DNA of 64,000 nucleotides from the NCBI RefSeq assembly GCF_001458735.1, contig NZ_CZQA01000001.1, forward strand, positions 992,001 to 1,056,000. Direction: 5' to 3'. Made by a program: the position numbers and the translations under genes. A model generated the notes under the pieces. It was not told the origin of the DNA. It saw nothing but the letters and a program-made list of their open reading frames with translations, and did no database searches. This DNA is from Candidatus Nitrospira nitrosa. GTDB taxonomy: Bacteria; Nitrospirota; Nitrospiria; Nitrospirales; Nitrospiraceae. Numbering within the stretch: position 1 is the stretch's first letter; every line of letters begins with the position of its first letter. Positions 42,643-51,474 of the stretch are shown here, piece after piece.

Positions 42643-43688
42643 AGTGCAACGCCTGTATCCTGGAGATTCCAGGAACCAAGGAGTTGTACATGGGACACTA
42701 TCACCGATTGACTCTTATGGAACGTGAAGAACTCAGTCGCATGTTCGCCGCCGGGTATAGTTTACGTGCAACGGCTCACGCCCTGCAGCGCGCGCCTAGC
42801 ACGCTGTCACGTGAACTCACTCGGCACCGCACCAGCCCGGTGACCTATCGCGCGGTGCCAGCCCATCAACGGGCGACTCGGTGGGCCCATCAGCCACGGA
42901 AACCCCGGAAGCTTGCGGCGGACCTCCGACTCCGCCGAGCGGTCTTGGCCCGACTGGCACAACGCTGGTCGCCAGAACAGATTGCCCACAGTTTGCGCCA
43001 GCAGTATCCTCAAGATCCCGCGAGGCAGATTTCGCATGAAGCCATCTATGGCTATCTCTATGGGTTACCCCCCGACACCGTTAAGCGCGCCCTCACTCGG
43101 CACCTCCGGCGGCGGCATCGTTTTCGGCGGCCCCACAAGGTCCGGCTCTCCTCGCATGCCGTCCAGGAGATGGTCAGCATTGATGACCGACCAGCCGAAG
43201 TAGCTGCGCGTGTCGTGCCGGGCCATTGGGAAGGCGACTTGCTCGTCGGCCATGCCAATGCCTCGGCGCTCGGGACGCTCGTCGAACGCACAACACGGTT
43301 TACCCTGCTGGTCCCGCTGAAGGCCAAGCATGCGACCGCCGTACGACGGGCCTTTGTCCGGGCTATCCGGACACTGCCGCCGCAGCTCCGCCGGTCTCTC
43401 ACGTATGACCAGGGGCAGGAGATGCGCGACCATCGGCGCTTTACCACCCAGACACAGATGCCGGTCTACTTTGCGCATCCCCACTCTCCCTGGGAACGGG
43501 GCACCAACGAAAACACCAACGGGCTCCTACGGCAGTTCTTTCCCGCCGGGACCCACTTTAACAAGGTGTCACGAGGCGAGATCAAGCGAGTGCAGGCAAT
43601 GCTCAACGATCGGCCACGGAAAATTCTGAACTGGCACAGCCCCGCGCATGCATTTCACCACCTGTTGCGTTAGGATCTTGAATGCACC
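42643..43688 (+). mobile_element. IS30-family insertion sequence (approximate ends)
   Basis: One transposase gene with short flanks. Possible terminal repeats are AGTGCAACGCCTGTATCC at the left and, on the complement at the right, GGTGCATTCAAGATCC. Matches are partial and no target duplication could be fixed, so the ends are estimates. Confidence 0.55.
42690..43673 (+). CDS. IS30-family transposase
   Basis: 327 residues from ATG 42690 (AAGGAG upstream). N-terminal HTH of the IS30 type: HYHRLTLMEREELSRMFAAGYSLRATAHALQRAPSTLSRELTRH. The DDE domain has HWEGDLLVG (first D), SLTYDQGQEM (second D) and ERGTNENTNGLLRQFFPAGT (E), with the C-terminal LNDRPRKILNW. All catalytic residues are present, so probably active. 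It lies between the transpeptidase operon and pgi. Confidence 0.95.
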   Translation: MGHYHRLTLMEREELSRMFAAGYSLRATAHALQRAPSTLSRELTRHRTSPVTYRAVPAHQRATRWAHQPRKPRKLAADLRLRRAVLARLAQRWSPEQIAHSLRQQYPQDPARQISHEAIYGYLYGLPPDTVKRALTRHLRRRHRFRRPHKVRLSSHAVQEMVSIDDRPAEVAARVVPGHWEGDLLVGHANASALGTLVERTTRFTLLVPLKAKHATAVRRAFVRAIRTLPPQLRRSLTYDQGQEMRDHRRFTTQTQMPVYFAHPHSPWERGTNENTNGLLRQFFPAGTHFNKVSRGEIKRVQAMLNDRPRKILNWHSPAHAFHHLLR

Positions 43689-43903
43689 GCTTGTGATTTC
43701 TTCCGATTATTGGTCATCCACCTCTCAAAACATTGGAGATTCAACTCCCTTCTCCCTAGACCCTCGTATTAATCAGAGCTTCCTTAGGTAGAGAGACCCG
43801 GTATTCAGTTTGCGTTGCCTTTTCCTCACTGGATCAATAAGATACGATCACAGTCCCCGCCAAATCCGTAATGAGGATTCAATCCGAGAGGAGGCCCGTG
43901 CCT

Positions 43904-45595
43904 ATGCGCAGGAATGACCAGCTTCCACCACTTTTCCAATCTACGATCACTCCCGCTCTTGATGCACTCACTCAGAATCAAGTGGTGGAGCGCATGTGGC
44001 AGAAAGATTACCGTCTCTGGAAACAAGAGCCCACAGAAATTTCTAACCGGCTTGGCTGGCTCACCGTGCATGACCAGATGCGGCAACAACATGAGCAGCT
44101 CACACAATGTGTTGCGGCCGCTCACGATCTGAAAATTAAAGATGTGGTGCTGCTAGGGATGGGCGGAAGCAGCCTAGGGCCTGAAGTCTTCCGCACAGTG
44201 TTTGGAACGCAGAAGGGATCGCCGCGTCTCTGGGTTCTGGACACAACCGTTCCAGGGTGGGTTCGACAGGTGACCAAGAGTATCACCCCAACAAGAACGC
44301 TCTTTCTGGTCGCCAGTAAGTCAGGTGGAACGATCGAGGTCATGTCGCTCTTCGGTCACTTTTGGAACCTCGTGACGAAGGCGAAGGGCAATTATGGGGG
44401 GAAGCACTTTGTCGCGATTACCGATCCAGGGACTAGCTTGGAGCAAATGGCCAAGGAGTATGGATTCGGACAAATCTTTTCGAATCCGCCGGACATCGGT
44501 GGTCGCTATTCGGTCCTCTCGCTTTTTGGCCTGGTACCGGCGGCACTGTTGGGACTCAACATCATGCGTCTCCTCGATCGCGCAGCCGGCATGGCAGAAC
44601 AATGTCGCAAGGCGGATGACGCGCGCTCCAATCCAGGGGCATACCTTGGGGCCGCGATGGGGAGCCTGGCAAAGGCGGGACGGGATAAGGTAACGGTTCT
44701 GTCATCACCGGCTCTGTCAACGTTTGGTCTGTGGGCAGAACAGTTGCTCGCGGAGAGCACCGGGAAGGAGGGCACAGGTCTCATTCCCATCGCACAGGAA
44801 CCGCTTTTGAAACCCGGCGCCTATGGCACTGATCGATTTTTTGTCTATCTCAAGCTGAAAGGGGATAAGAATCAAGCACTGGACCGTGCCGTTCAGGCAT
44901 TGGTCAAGGCCAAGCATCCGGTGCTGCAATTCGATCTCCGAGACCGTTATGACCTCGGGGCTGAATTTTTCCGCTGGGAATTTGCCACAGCGGTAGCGGG
45001 TCACCTTCTGGGTATCCAGCCATTCGACCAGCCGAATGTCCAGGAGAGTAAAGACAACACGAATCGGGTTCTGGAAAGTTTCCACTCAACAGGACGGCTT
45101 CAGGAACAAACGAGTCATCCGGCGAAAGGTGCGGCACAAGCCATCTCAAGCCTTCTCCAGCCAGGCACCTATGTTTCGATCCTGGCCTACACGACTCCAG
45201 GCAAGTTGTTCGAGGCGGCCATACGTCGTCTTCGCCAAGCTCTCATGGCGCGATATAAGATCGCCACCACGTTTGGATATGGACCACGCTATCTCCATTC
45301 AACAGGACAGCTGCATAAGGGCGGACCCAATACGGGTGTCTTCTTGGAACTCGTTGATGGCATGGTACCGGACCTGTCCATTCCGGCAAAGCCCTTCACG
45401 TTCGGAACATTAGCGAAAGCACAGGCGACCGGTGACATCGAATCACTCCGCGCACACCATCGGCAGGCGATTCGTGTTCAATTGGGCCGTGACCAAGCTG
45501 CCACGGTGAAGGCCATTACAGCGGCGCTGACAGGGACGACAACCACCTCACGTCGTACCACCCTAAAGAAGCGCCGGACAATCAATCGCCGCTAA
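43904..45595 (+). CDS. pgi: Glucose-6-phosphate isomerase
   Basis: 563 residues from ATG 43904, where AGGAGG precedes by nine bases (an ATG at 43871 lacks one). Interconverts glucose-6-P and fructose-6-P. SIS-domain features: VVLLGMGGSSLGPEVF, FLVASKSGGTIEVM, ITDPGTSLEQMAKE, SVLSLFGLVPAALLG and the C-terminal LHKGGPNTGVFLELV. Resembles the bacterial Pgi related to the second half of transaldolase-Pgi fusions rather than the E. coli enzyme. Heads an operon with pgl, glk and rpiA. Confidence 0.93.
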   Translation: MRRNDQLPPLFQSTITPALDALTQNQVVERMWQKDYRLWKQEPTEISNRLGWLTVHDQMRQQHEQLTQCVAAAHDLKIKDVVLLGMGGSSLGPEVFRTVFGTQKGSPRLWVLDTTVPGWVRQVTKSITPTRTLFLVASKSGGTIEVMSLFGHFWNLVTKAKGNYGGKHFVAITDPGTSLEQMAKEYGFGQIFSNPPDIGGRYSVLSLFGLVPAALLGLNIMRLLDRAAGMAEQCRKADDARSNPGAYLGAAMGSLAKAGRDKVTVLSSPALSTFGLWAEQLLAESTGKEGTGLIPIAQEPLLKPGAYGTDRFFVYLKLKGDKNQALDRAVQALVKAKHPVLQFDLRDRYDLGAEFFRWEFATAVAGHLLGIQPFDQPNVQESKDNTNRVLESFHSTGRLQEQTSHPAKGAAQAISSLLQPGTYVSILAYTTPGKLFEAAIRRLRQALMARYKIATTFGYGPRYLHSTGQLHKGGPNTGVFLELVDGMVPDLSIPAKPFTFGTLAKAQATGDIESLRAHHRQAIRVQLGRDQAATVKAITAALTGTTTTSRRTTLKKRRTINRR

Positions 45596-45598
45596 TAT

Positions 45599-46348
45599 AT
45601 GCCCAACACCCCGGACATCCGCATTGCCCCCTCCATTCATGAATGGGAGCAGAATGCCGCAGCGCTCATTGCGTCCATCGGTCAACGAGCCATTCAGACC
45701 AAGGGCCGGTTTATCATGGCCCTCTCCGGAGGATCCACGCCCAAGACGATCTATCAAATCCTGGCAACTCCTGAATGGAGCGCGCGGTTCGATTGGTCAC
45801 GAACTATTTTCCTGTTCGGCGATGAACGCTGTGTCCCGCCAGACCATCCGGACAGCAATTTCAAGATGGCTCACGCCATGCTATTTCACCCCCTCAACAT
45901 TCACGCTGATCAGATTTTCCGGATGAAGGGGGAGCTTGGAGATCCAGCAGCCGCGGCTCGAGAGTACGAAGAGAGTATTCGACGTCTGACCAAGAGTCCT
46001 GCTCCACAAGTGCCGTGTATGGATCTTGTCCTCCTCGGCCTTGGCGACGATGGGCACACCGCCTCACTCTTTCCAGGAACCGCAGCATTGCAGGAGCAGC
46101 ACAAGCTGGTCACAGTTGGCCAGGCACCCACAGGGGTTCCGTCTCGTATCACCCTTACTCTAGGTGTGTTGAACCAGGCAGCTGTGATACTGTTCCTGGT
46201 CACCGGTGCCGGTAAGGCGAGCATGGTTCGCCGAGTGATCAAGCCGGAAACGGAGGGGGATCGTTCTTTGCCGGCAGCGCGGGTTGCACCGGAATCAAGT
46301 CAGTTAGTCTGGATGCTTGATCCAGCGGCTGGAGCTCAATCCAAATAG
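45599..46348 (+). CDS. pgl: 6-phosphogluconolactonase
   Basis: 249 residues, starting three bases after the pgi stop. Family signatures: ALSGGSTPKTIYQIL, FLFGDERCVPPDHPDSNF, MDLVLLGLGDDGHTASLFPG (the catalytic His in GHTASLFP). Hydrolyses 6-phosphogluconolactone in the oxidative pentose-phosphate pathway. Neither zwf nor gnd is in the window. Confidence 0.96.
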   Translation: MPNTPDIRIAPSIHEWEQNAAALIASIGQRAIQTKGRFIMALSGGSTPKTIYQILATPEWSARFDWSRTIFLFGDERCVPPDHPDSNFKMAHAMLFHPLNIHADQIFRMKGELGDPAAAAREYEESIRRLTKSPAPQVPCMDLVLLGLGDDGHTASLFPGTAALQEQHKLVTVGQAPTGVPSRITLTLGVLNQAAVILFLVTGAGKASMVRRVIKPETEGDRSLPAARVAPESSQLVWMLDPAAGAQSK

Positions 46349-46373
46349 GATTTCGACAGGAACAAAAACGCAC

Positions 46374-47444
46374 ATGATTCTCGCAGGAGACATCGGAGGA
46401 ACAAAAACGAATCTGGCGCTCTATGACTGGACCACCGAGCGAGTAGAACCACTACGCCTGGAGAGTTTTTCCAGTGCGGATTATACTTCGCTGGAAGATA
46501 TTCTGGTTGAATTTCTCACACCGCCAAGAGCATCTTCCGGCCTTGCATCCCCGTCGACTGAAAATGAGAAGGGCAGCGATACAAGAGACCAACGGCCATC
46601 TGGATCGGTGACGCTATCAGCAGCCTGCTTCGGCATTGCGGGCCCGGTCATCGATAACCATTGCGAGACGACCAATCTCCCCTGGGTCGTGGATGGCCCG
46701 ACGATCGCGGCTCGATTTGCGATTCCTCGTGTGCAGTTGTTGAACGACTTGGAAGCCACGGCGTATGGGATTCTGTCGCTGCGGTCGGACGAGCTGGAAG
46801 TGTTGAATGTGGGGCATCCTCCCAAAAAGCGGCAAGCGCTTGCTCTCATTGCGGCCGGGACCGGATTGGGGGAGGGCATTCTGTTTTGGGACGGCAAATC
46901 GTATCGACCCATGCCGTCAGAAGGTGGGCATGCGGATTTTGCGCCGAACAATGATCAGGAAATCGACCTGCTTCGCTATTTACGAAGCCAGTACCTTCAC
47001 GTGAGCTATGAACGCATTCTGTCAGGGCCGGGGCTCCACGCGATCTATGAGTTCCTACGCGACACGAAGAAGAATGAGCCCACATGGCTTATGGAAAAAA
47101 TAAAGGCCGGTAATCCAGCAGCAGAAATTGCGCAAGCCGGTCTCCAAGGCCAAGCGGAAATTGCCAAGCAGGCCCTGGAACTCTTTGCGTCGATTTACGG
47201 GGCGGAGGCTGGGAATCTCGCTTTGAAGGCGCTCTCACTGGATGGAGTGTACGTGGGAGGGGGGATTGCACCGAAGCTCATCGCAAAACTCAAAGATGGA
47301 ACCTTCATGAAAGGGTTTCTGAACAAGGGGCGTTATAAGAAACTCCTTAATAACATGCCGGTGAAAGTCATTATGAATCAACAGACTGCTCTGCTCGGGG
47401 CCGCATCGGTTGCAGGGGCTCTATCTTTCGCCTCCAGGCCATGA
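46374..47444 (+). CDS. glk: Glucokinase
   Basis: 356 residues from ATG 46374 (start MILAGDIGGTKT, AGGAA upstream). ROK/hexokinase-fold: phosphate-loop AGDIGGTKTNLALYDW, LNDLEATAYGI with the catalytic Asp, ALIAAGTGLGEG, SEGGHADFAPN, and YVGGGIAPK. Phosphorylates glucose with ATP. The glk frame also overlaps the pgl end if an earlier start is used. Its stop overlaps rpiA in ATGA. Confidence 0.95.
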   Translation: MILAGDIGGTKTNLALYDWTTERVEPLRLESFSSADYTSLEDILVEFLTPPRASSGLASPSTENEKGSDTRDQRPSGSVTLSAACFGIAGPVIDNHCETTNLPWVVDGPTIAARFAIPRVQLLNDLEATAYGILSLRSDELEVLNVGHPPKKRQALALIAAGTGLGEGILFWDGKSYRPMPSEGGHADFAPNNDQEIDLLRYLRSQYLHVSYERILSGPGLHAIYEFLRDTKKNEPTWLMEKIKAGNPAAEIAQAGLQGQAEIAKQALELFASIYGAEAGNLALKALSLDGVYVGGGIAPKLIAKLKDGTFMKGFLNKGRYKKLLNNMPVKVIMNQQTALLGAASVAGALSFASRP

Positions 47445-48139
47445 GTGCATTCGATCTCGAAAATCTTAAGAAAGCCGCCGCCCTCAAGGCCCTGGACTTT
47501 GTCCGAGACGGGATGGTGGTCGGACTAGGAACAGGATCGACCGCGAAGCATCTGGTCATCGCGCTCGGGGAACGAGTTCGTGCCGGCATGAAGCTGCGCG
47601 CTGTACCCACGTCGCTGGAAACCGCGGAGCTTGCCAGACAGGTGGGGATTCCACTGATCGATACAGCGAACCGTTGGGAAATTGATGTAGCCATTGACGG
47701 CGCCGATCAGGTCGATCCAAACTTCAATTTGATCAAGGGCGGGGGTGGCGCGCTCTTAAAAGAAAAGATTGTGGCAGCATCGGCCAAACAATTCATTGTG
47801 ATGGTCGATCAGACGAAACAGGTTCCGGTCCTCGGAGGATCATTCCCCTTACCAATCGAAATCATTCCGTTCGGCTGGGGGAGTACCGCCCGCGAGATTG
47901 AATCGCTGACGAGTGGTCGTGTGGCGCTTCGAGAGCGCAATGGCGCGCCGTTCAAGACCGAAGCAGGCCACCTGATTCTCGACGTTCATCTGAACCGCAT
48001 CGATCAACCGGCCGAGCTGGAGACGGCCTTGAACCTGATTCCCGGTGTGGTAGAAACCGGACTGTTTGTCAATCGAACACATATCCTCATCGTCGGCACC
48101 GCGACAGGCGTTCAAATATTGCATGTTGCGGGGAAATAA
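47441..48139 (+). CDS. rpiA: Ribose-5-phosphate isomerase A
   Basis: 232 residues. VVGLGTGSTAKHLVIALGER, VPTSLETAELARQVGIPL, IDVAIDGADQVDPNFNLIKGGGGALLKEKIVAASAKQFIVMVDQTK with the catalytic E and D, and VETGLFVN. Interconverts ribose-5-P and ribulose-5-P. Translationally coupled to glk (ATGA). Confidence 0.97.
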   Translation: MSAFDLENLKKAAALKALDFVRDGMVVGLGTGSTAKHLVIALGERVRAGMKLRAVPTSLETAELARQVGIPLIDTANRWEIDVAIDGADQVDPNFNLIKGGGGALLKEKIVAASAKQFIVMVDQTKQVPVLGGSFPLPIEIIPFGWGSTAREIESLTSGRVALRERNGAPFKTEAGHLILDVHLNRIDQPAELETALNLIPGVVETGLFVNRTHILIVGTATGVQILHVAGK

Positions 48140-48278
48140 GCGCTTGCTCAGCAGACGAGATCTGTTGTTTAGGATCGGGCGACGTACCCGCGTTCTTCTC
48201 TCCCTCTCCATCGCGTATACCGTGCTACCATTGAAATCCGTCTGTGCCACAACAACCACCAGACCACAAGGTGACGAA

Positions 48279-50861
48279 ATGACTATTGAAGATATGTCAG
48301 CCAGTACTGATCCGTATCGACTTCCACGCCACGTAATTCCAACTCGATATGAGTTGCGGCTTGAGCCGGACCTCGCGGCAGCCACATTTCTGGGCCATGA
48401 GACCATCGCCGTGATGGTCACACAGGCGACAAAGACGATTCTGTTGAATGCCGTGGATCTGGTCATTGAATCGGCTGAGGTGAAACGACAGCACGGGTCG
48501 GCACTCAAGGCATCGATCGAGATGGAGCCACAGACACAACGGGCACGGCTGACGTTCGGCGAATCGATCACGCCGGGGGACTGGCAGGTGCATCTCACGT
48601 TTCACGGTAAGTTGAATGACAAACTCCGTGGGTTCTATCGCAGTACGTACAAAGATGCGTCCGGAGCGACGCAGACGTTGGCCGCGACTCAGTTTGAAGC
48701 GACTGATGCGCGGCGAGCGTTTCCTTGCTGGGATGAGCCGGCTTTTAAGGCCGTCTTTGCGACCACACTGGTCATTGATCCACAGCTCACTGCGGTCTCA
48801 AACACCTCTGTGATCTCAGAGACCATCGAGAACAACAAGAAGGTCCTACGGTTTGCGGAGACCATTAAGATGTCGACATACCTTGTGGCCTTCGTGGTAG
48901 GTCGGATCGAGGGGACACCACCGCGCTTCGTTGGAAAGACACCTCTGCGACTCTGGACCATACCGGGCAAGCAGCCCCTCACGCCATTTGGGCACGACAT
49001 TGCAGTCGCCTCGCTCGCATTTTTTGAGGACTACTACGGCGTTCCCTATCCTGGCGACAAGTTGGATCTCTTAGCCATTCCAGACTTTGCGTCCGGCGCC
49101 ATGGAGAATCTTGGAGCCATCACGTTTCGTGAGACCGCGCTCCTCGTCGACCAACGGACAGGTACGCACGCCGAACTGGAACGTATCGCTGACGTCGTGG
49201 CCCATGAGAACGCCCACATGTGGTTCGGCGATTTGGTGACCATGTCTTGGTGGAACGGCCTCTGGCTCAATGAGGCCTTTGCCACGTTCATGGAGATGTT
49301 GGCCGTCGATGCCTGGAAACCGGAGTGGAAGCGGTGGGAGTCCTTTGCGGTGGCGCGAGCGGCGGCGTTTTCCGTCGATGGGCTCGTGAGTACCAGGTCA
49401 ATTGAATATCCCGTGCACGCGCCGAAGGATGCGGACGCGATGTTCGATATCCTGACCTATGAAAAGGGAGCGTCGGTCCTTCGGATGCTTGAGCAGCATA
49501 TCGGCCCGACCGTCTTTCGAGACGGGGTGCGACAGTATCTTCGCACCCATGCCTATGGAAATGCCGATACCAAGGATCTCTGGACCGCGCTCGGTGCAGT
49601 CGCGCGTCAGCCCGTTCCCGAACTGATGGACGGCTGGATCTTTCAGCCCGGGTTCCCACTAATCACGGCGGAAGTGCAGGGGAATCAGCTGAGGCTCTCG
49701 CAACGACGATTCACCTATATCACGGAGGCTTCAACTGCGGGCCAGCTCTGGCAAATTCCGGTTCAGATTCGTCTTACCATCGGAGATCGTACGGAACGCC
49801 GCAAACTGTTGCTGACGGAACGGGAAACGAGTATCAGCCTGCCGGTTGGCGTCACCTCCATTCTTGTCAACGAAGGAGGACATGGGTTTTATCGTGTCCG
49901 CTATCAGGGAATGCTCCTGCAGCAACTTCTCGATCAAGGACTTGAACGTCTCGCGGCCATTGAACGCTTCATTCTCGTCAGCGATGCGTGGGCCACGACA
50001 GTGGCGGGGATCATGCCGCTAGCGGACTATCTCCAGCTCACTGCACATTTCAAGCGCGAACGGGACAAGAACGTCTGGGCCGTATTGCTGGAGTCGTTCT
50101 CGTTTTTGAACCGGATCGTTATACCGGAAAATCGGCCGGCGCTGGAGACCTTTGTGCGCAGTAGGGTCGCACCGGCAGTCAACGACTTAGGATGGGAGCC
50201 AAAGTCAGGCGAATCAGATCTCATCCGGCAATTACGCGGGGATCTCCTTAGTACACTCGGTCGGCTTGGTAATGATCCCGAGATACAGCGGCAGGCAGCG
50301 GAGCGGTATCAGCAATACCAGAAGGATCCAGCAATCATTGATGTGAACATCGTTCCGGCCCTGGTAGCCATCTTGGCCTATACCGGAGATGAAGCTCGTT
50401 ACAACCAATTTTCAGAACGGTACCGCAGCGCGCAGACTCCCCAAGAAGAACGGCGGTACCTCTTCGCGCTCGCGGCATTCCATCCCAAGGAGCTTGTTGG
50501 GCGCACATTAGCCCGGACTATTAACGGCGAGATCCGTACGCAAGACGCTCCCTTCATCGTGGGGTCGTTGATGGCCAACGTGTATGGACGCGAACCGGCC
50601 TGGGACTTTGTGAAAGCGAACTGGGACCAGATGGACAAGCTGTTTCCAAAACAAGGCCTCAGGCGGATGTGCGGGGGCATCGTGGGTTTGGCGACACCGG
50701 AACTTGAGAGGGATGTACGCCAGTTCTTTACCGATCGCAAGATCGATCTAGGAGGGAAAACGCTTGAGCAATACTTGGAGCAACTTTGTGTCGCCGTGTC
50801 GTTCCGAGAACGAGAAAGAACTACTCTTTACACGACACTACTCAACGCGTTGAAGTACTAG
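48279..50861 (+). CDS. M1-family zinc aminopeptidase
   Basis: 860 residues from ATG 48279 (AAGGTG upstream). Gluzincin signatures: GAMENLGAITFRE (the substrate-binding GAMEN), VVAHENAHMWFGDLVTMSWWNGLWLNEAFATFME (HExxH plus second Glu), and YEKGASVLRMLEQHIG. C-terminal ERAP1-like helical domain. A frame extension to ATG 48123 would add a signal-peptide-like segment (RVLLSLSIAYTVLPLKSVCA), so either cytosolic or exported is possible. Confidence 0.93.
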   Translation: MTIEDMSASTDPYRLPRHVIPTRYELRLEPDLAAATFLGHETIAVMVTQATKTILLNAVDLVIESAEVKRQHGSALKASIEMEPQTQRARLTFGESITPGDWQVHLTFHGKLNDKLRGFYRSTYKDASGATQTLAATQFEATDARRAFPCWDEPAFKAVFATTLVIDPQLTAVSNTSVISETIENNKKVLRFAETIKMSTYLVAFVVGRIEGTPPRFVGKTPLRLWTIPGKQPLTPFGHDIAVASLAFFEDYYGVPYPGDKLDLLAIPDFASGAMENLGAITFRETALLVDQRTGTHAELERIADVVAHENAHMWFGDLVTMSWWNGLWLNEAFATFMEMLAVDAWKPEWKRWESFAVARAAAFSVDGLVSTRSIEYPVHAPKDADAMFDILTYEKGASVLRMLEQHIGPTVFRDGVRQYLRTHAYGNADTKDLWTALGAVARQPVPELMDGWIFQPGFPLITAEVQGNQLRLSQRRFTYITEASTAGQLWQIPVQIRLTIGDRTERRKLLLTERETSISLPVGVTSILVNEGGHGFYRVRYQGMLLQQLLDQGLERLAAIERFILVSDAWATTVAGIMPLADYLQLTAHFKRERDKNVWAVLLESFSFLNRIVIPENRPALETFVRSRVAPAVNDLGWEPKSGESDLIRQLRGDLLSTLGRLGNDPEIQRQAAERYQQYQKDPAIIDVNIVPALVAILAYTGDEARYNQFSERYRSAQTPQEERRYLFALAAFHPKELVGRTLARTINGEIRTQDAPFIVGSLMANVYGREPAWDFVKANWDQMDKLFPKQGLRRMCGGIVGLATPELERDVRQFFTDRKIDLGGKTLEQYLEQLCVAVSFRERERTTLYTTLLNALKY

Positions 50862-51474
50862 ACCTCAAGGGATAGAAGCAGAGCTCCCTGCTTCGAAATG
50901 GGGTTGGCCTGTTCATGTCTGTATACTGCAATTGCCTACTATGTTCAAAGAGTTGATAGCTTGCAGGCCGTCACATGATGTCAGGATACGAGCGTCTGAG
51001 GCGTCGGGAAGTCTATCCGGGCGACCACGAGTCAGATGGATCCTGGCGGACTGCAACAGCCCAAAATCCAAGAGCTTCTGAGCTCACTATCGCTGAAGGA
51101 TTCGGATGGTTGCGAATGTATAGGCCATACAAATCCGAAACGGTCAGCCGTACATCTTGTTGTTTACTTGCTGTAACCATCAAGGGTGATCTGTTGTGGG
51201 CGATGAGGTCAGAGTCCGGGCGTACACCGTGATGCCGCTAGGATGCCAGTAGAGAAATCTCCTGGGAGTATCTAATCATGGTGTCTAGCGGACAAGACTA
51301 CTGATCCCATTGTGTATTCGGGTAGGTTTGGCAGATCGAGTATCTACCCTCCGAGATTTATCACACCTCAGTAGGGACGAGAGCCGACTTGAGTGATATC
51401 GAGGAGGTACCGATGGCTTTTTCGATGTTGAAGCAGGACGGGAGACACTCAAGCAGGCGGTTCTATCGCCAGAG
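50862..51474. other. Intergenic region
   Basis: 613 bp between convergent genes. Short ORFs (for example 50975-51232) have no ribosome site and no recognisable protein features. I see no gene, tRNA or clear terminator. Confidence 0.4.

Noticed and set aside
50975-51232. 85-residue plus-strand ORF between the M1 peptidase and the ABC permease
   Set aside because: No ribosome site, atypical composition, no recognisable motif.
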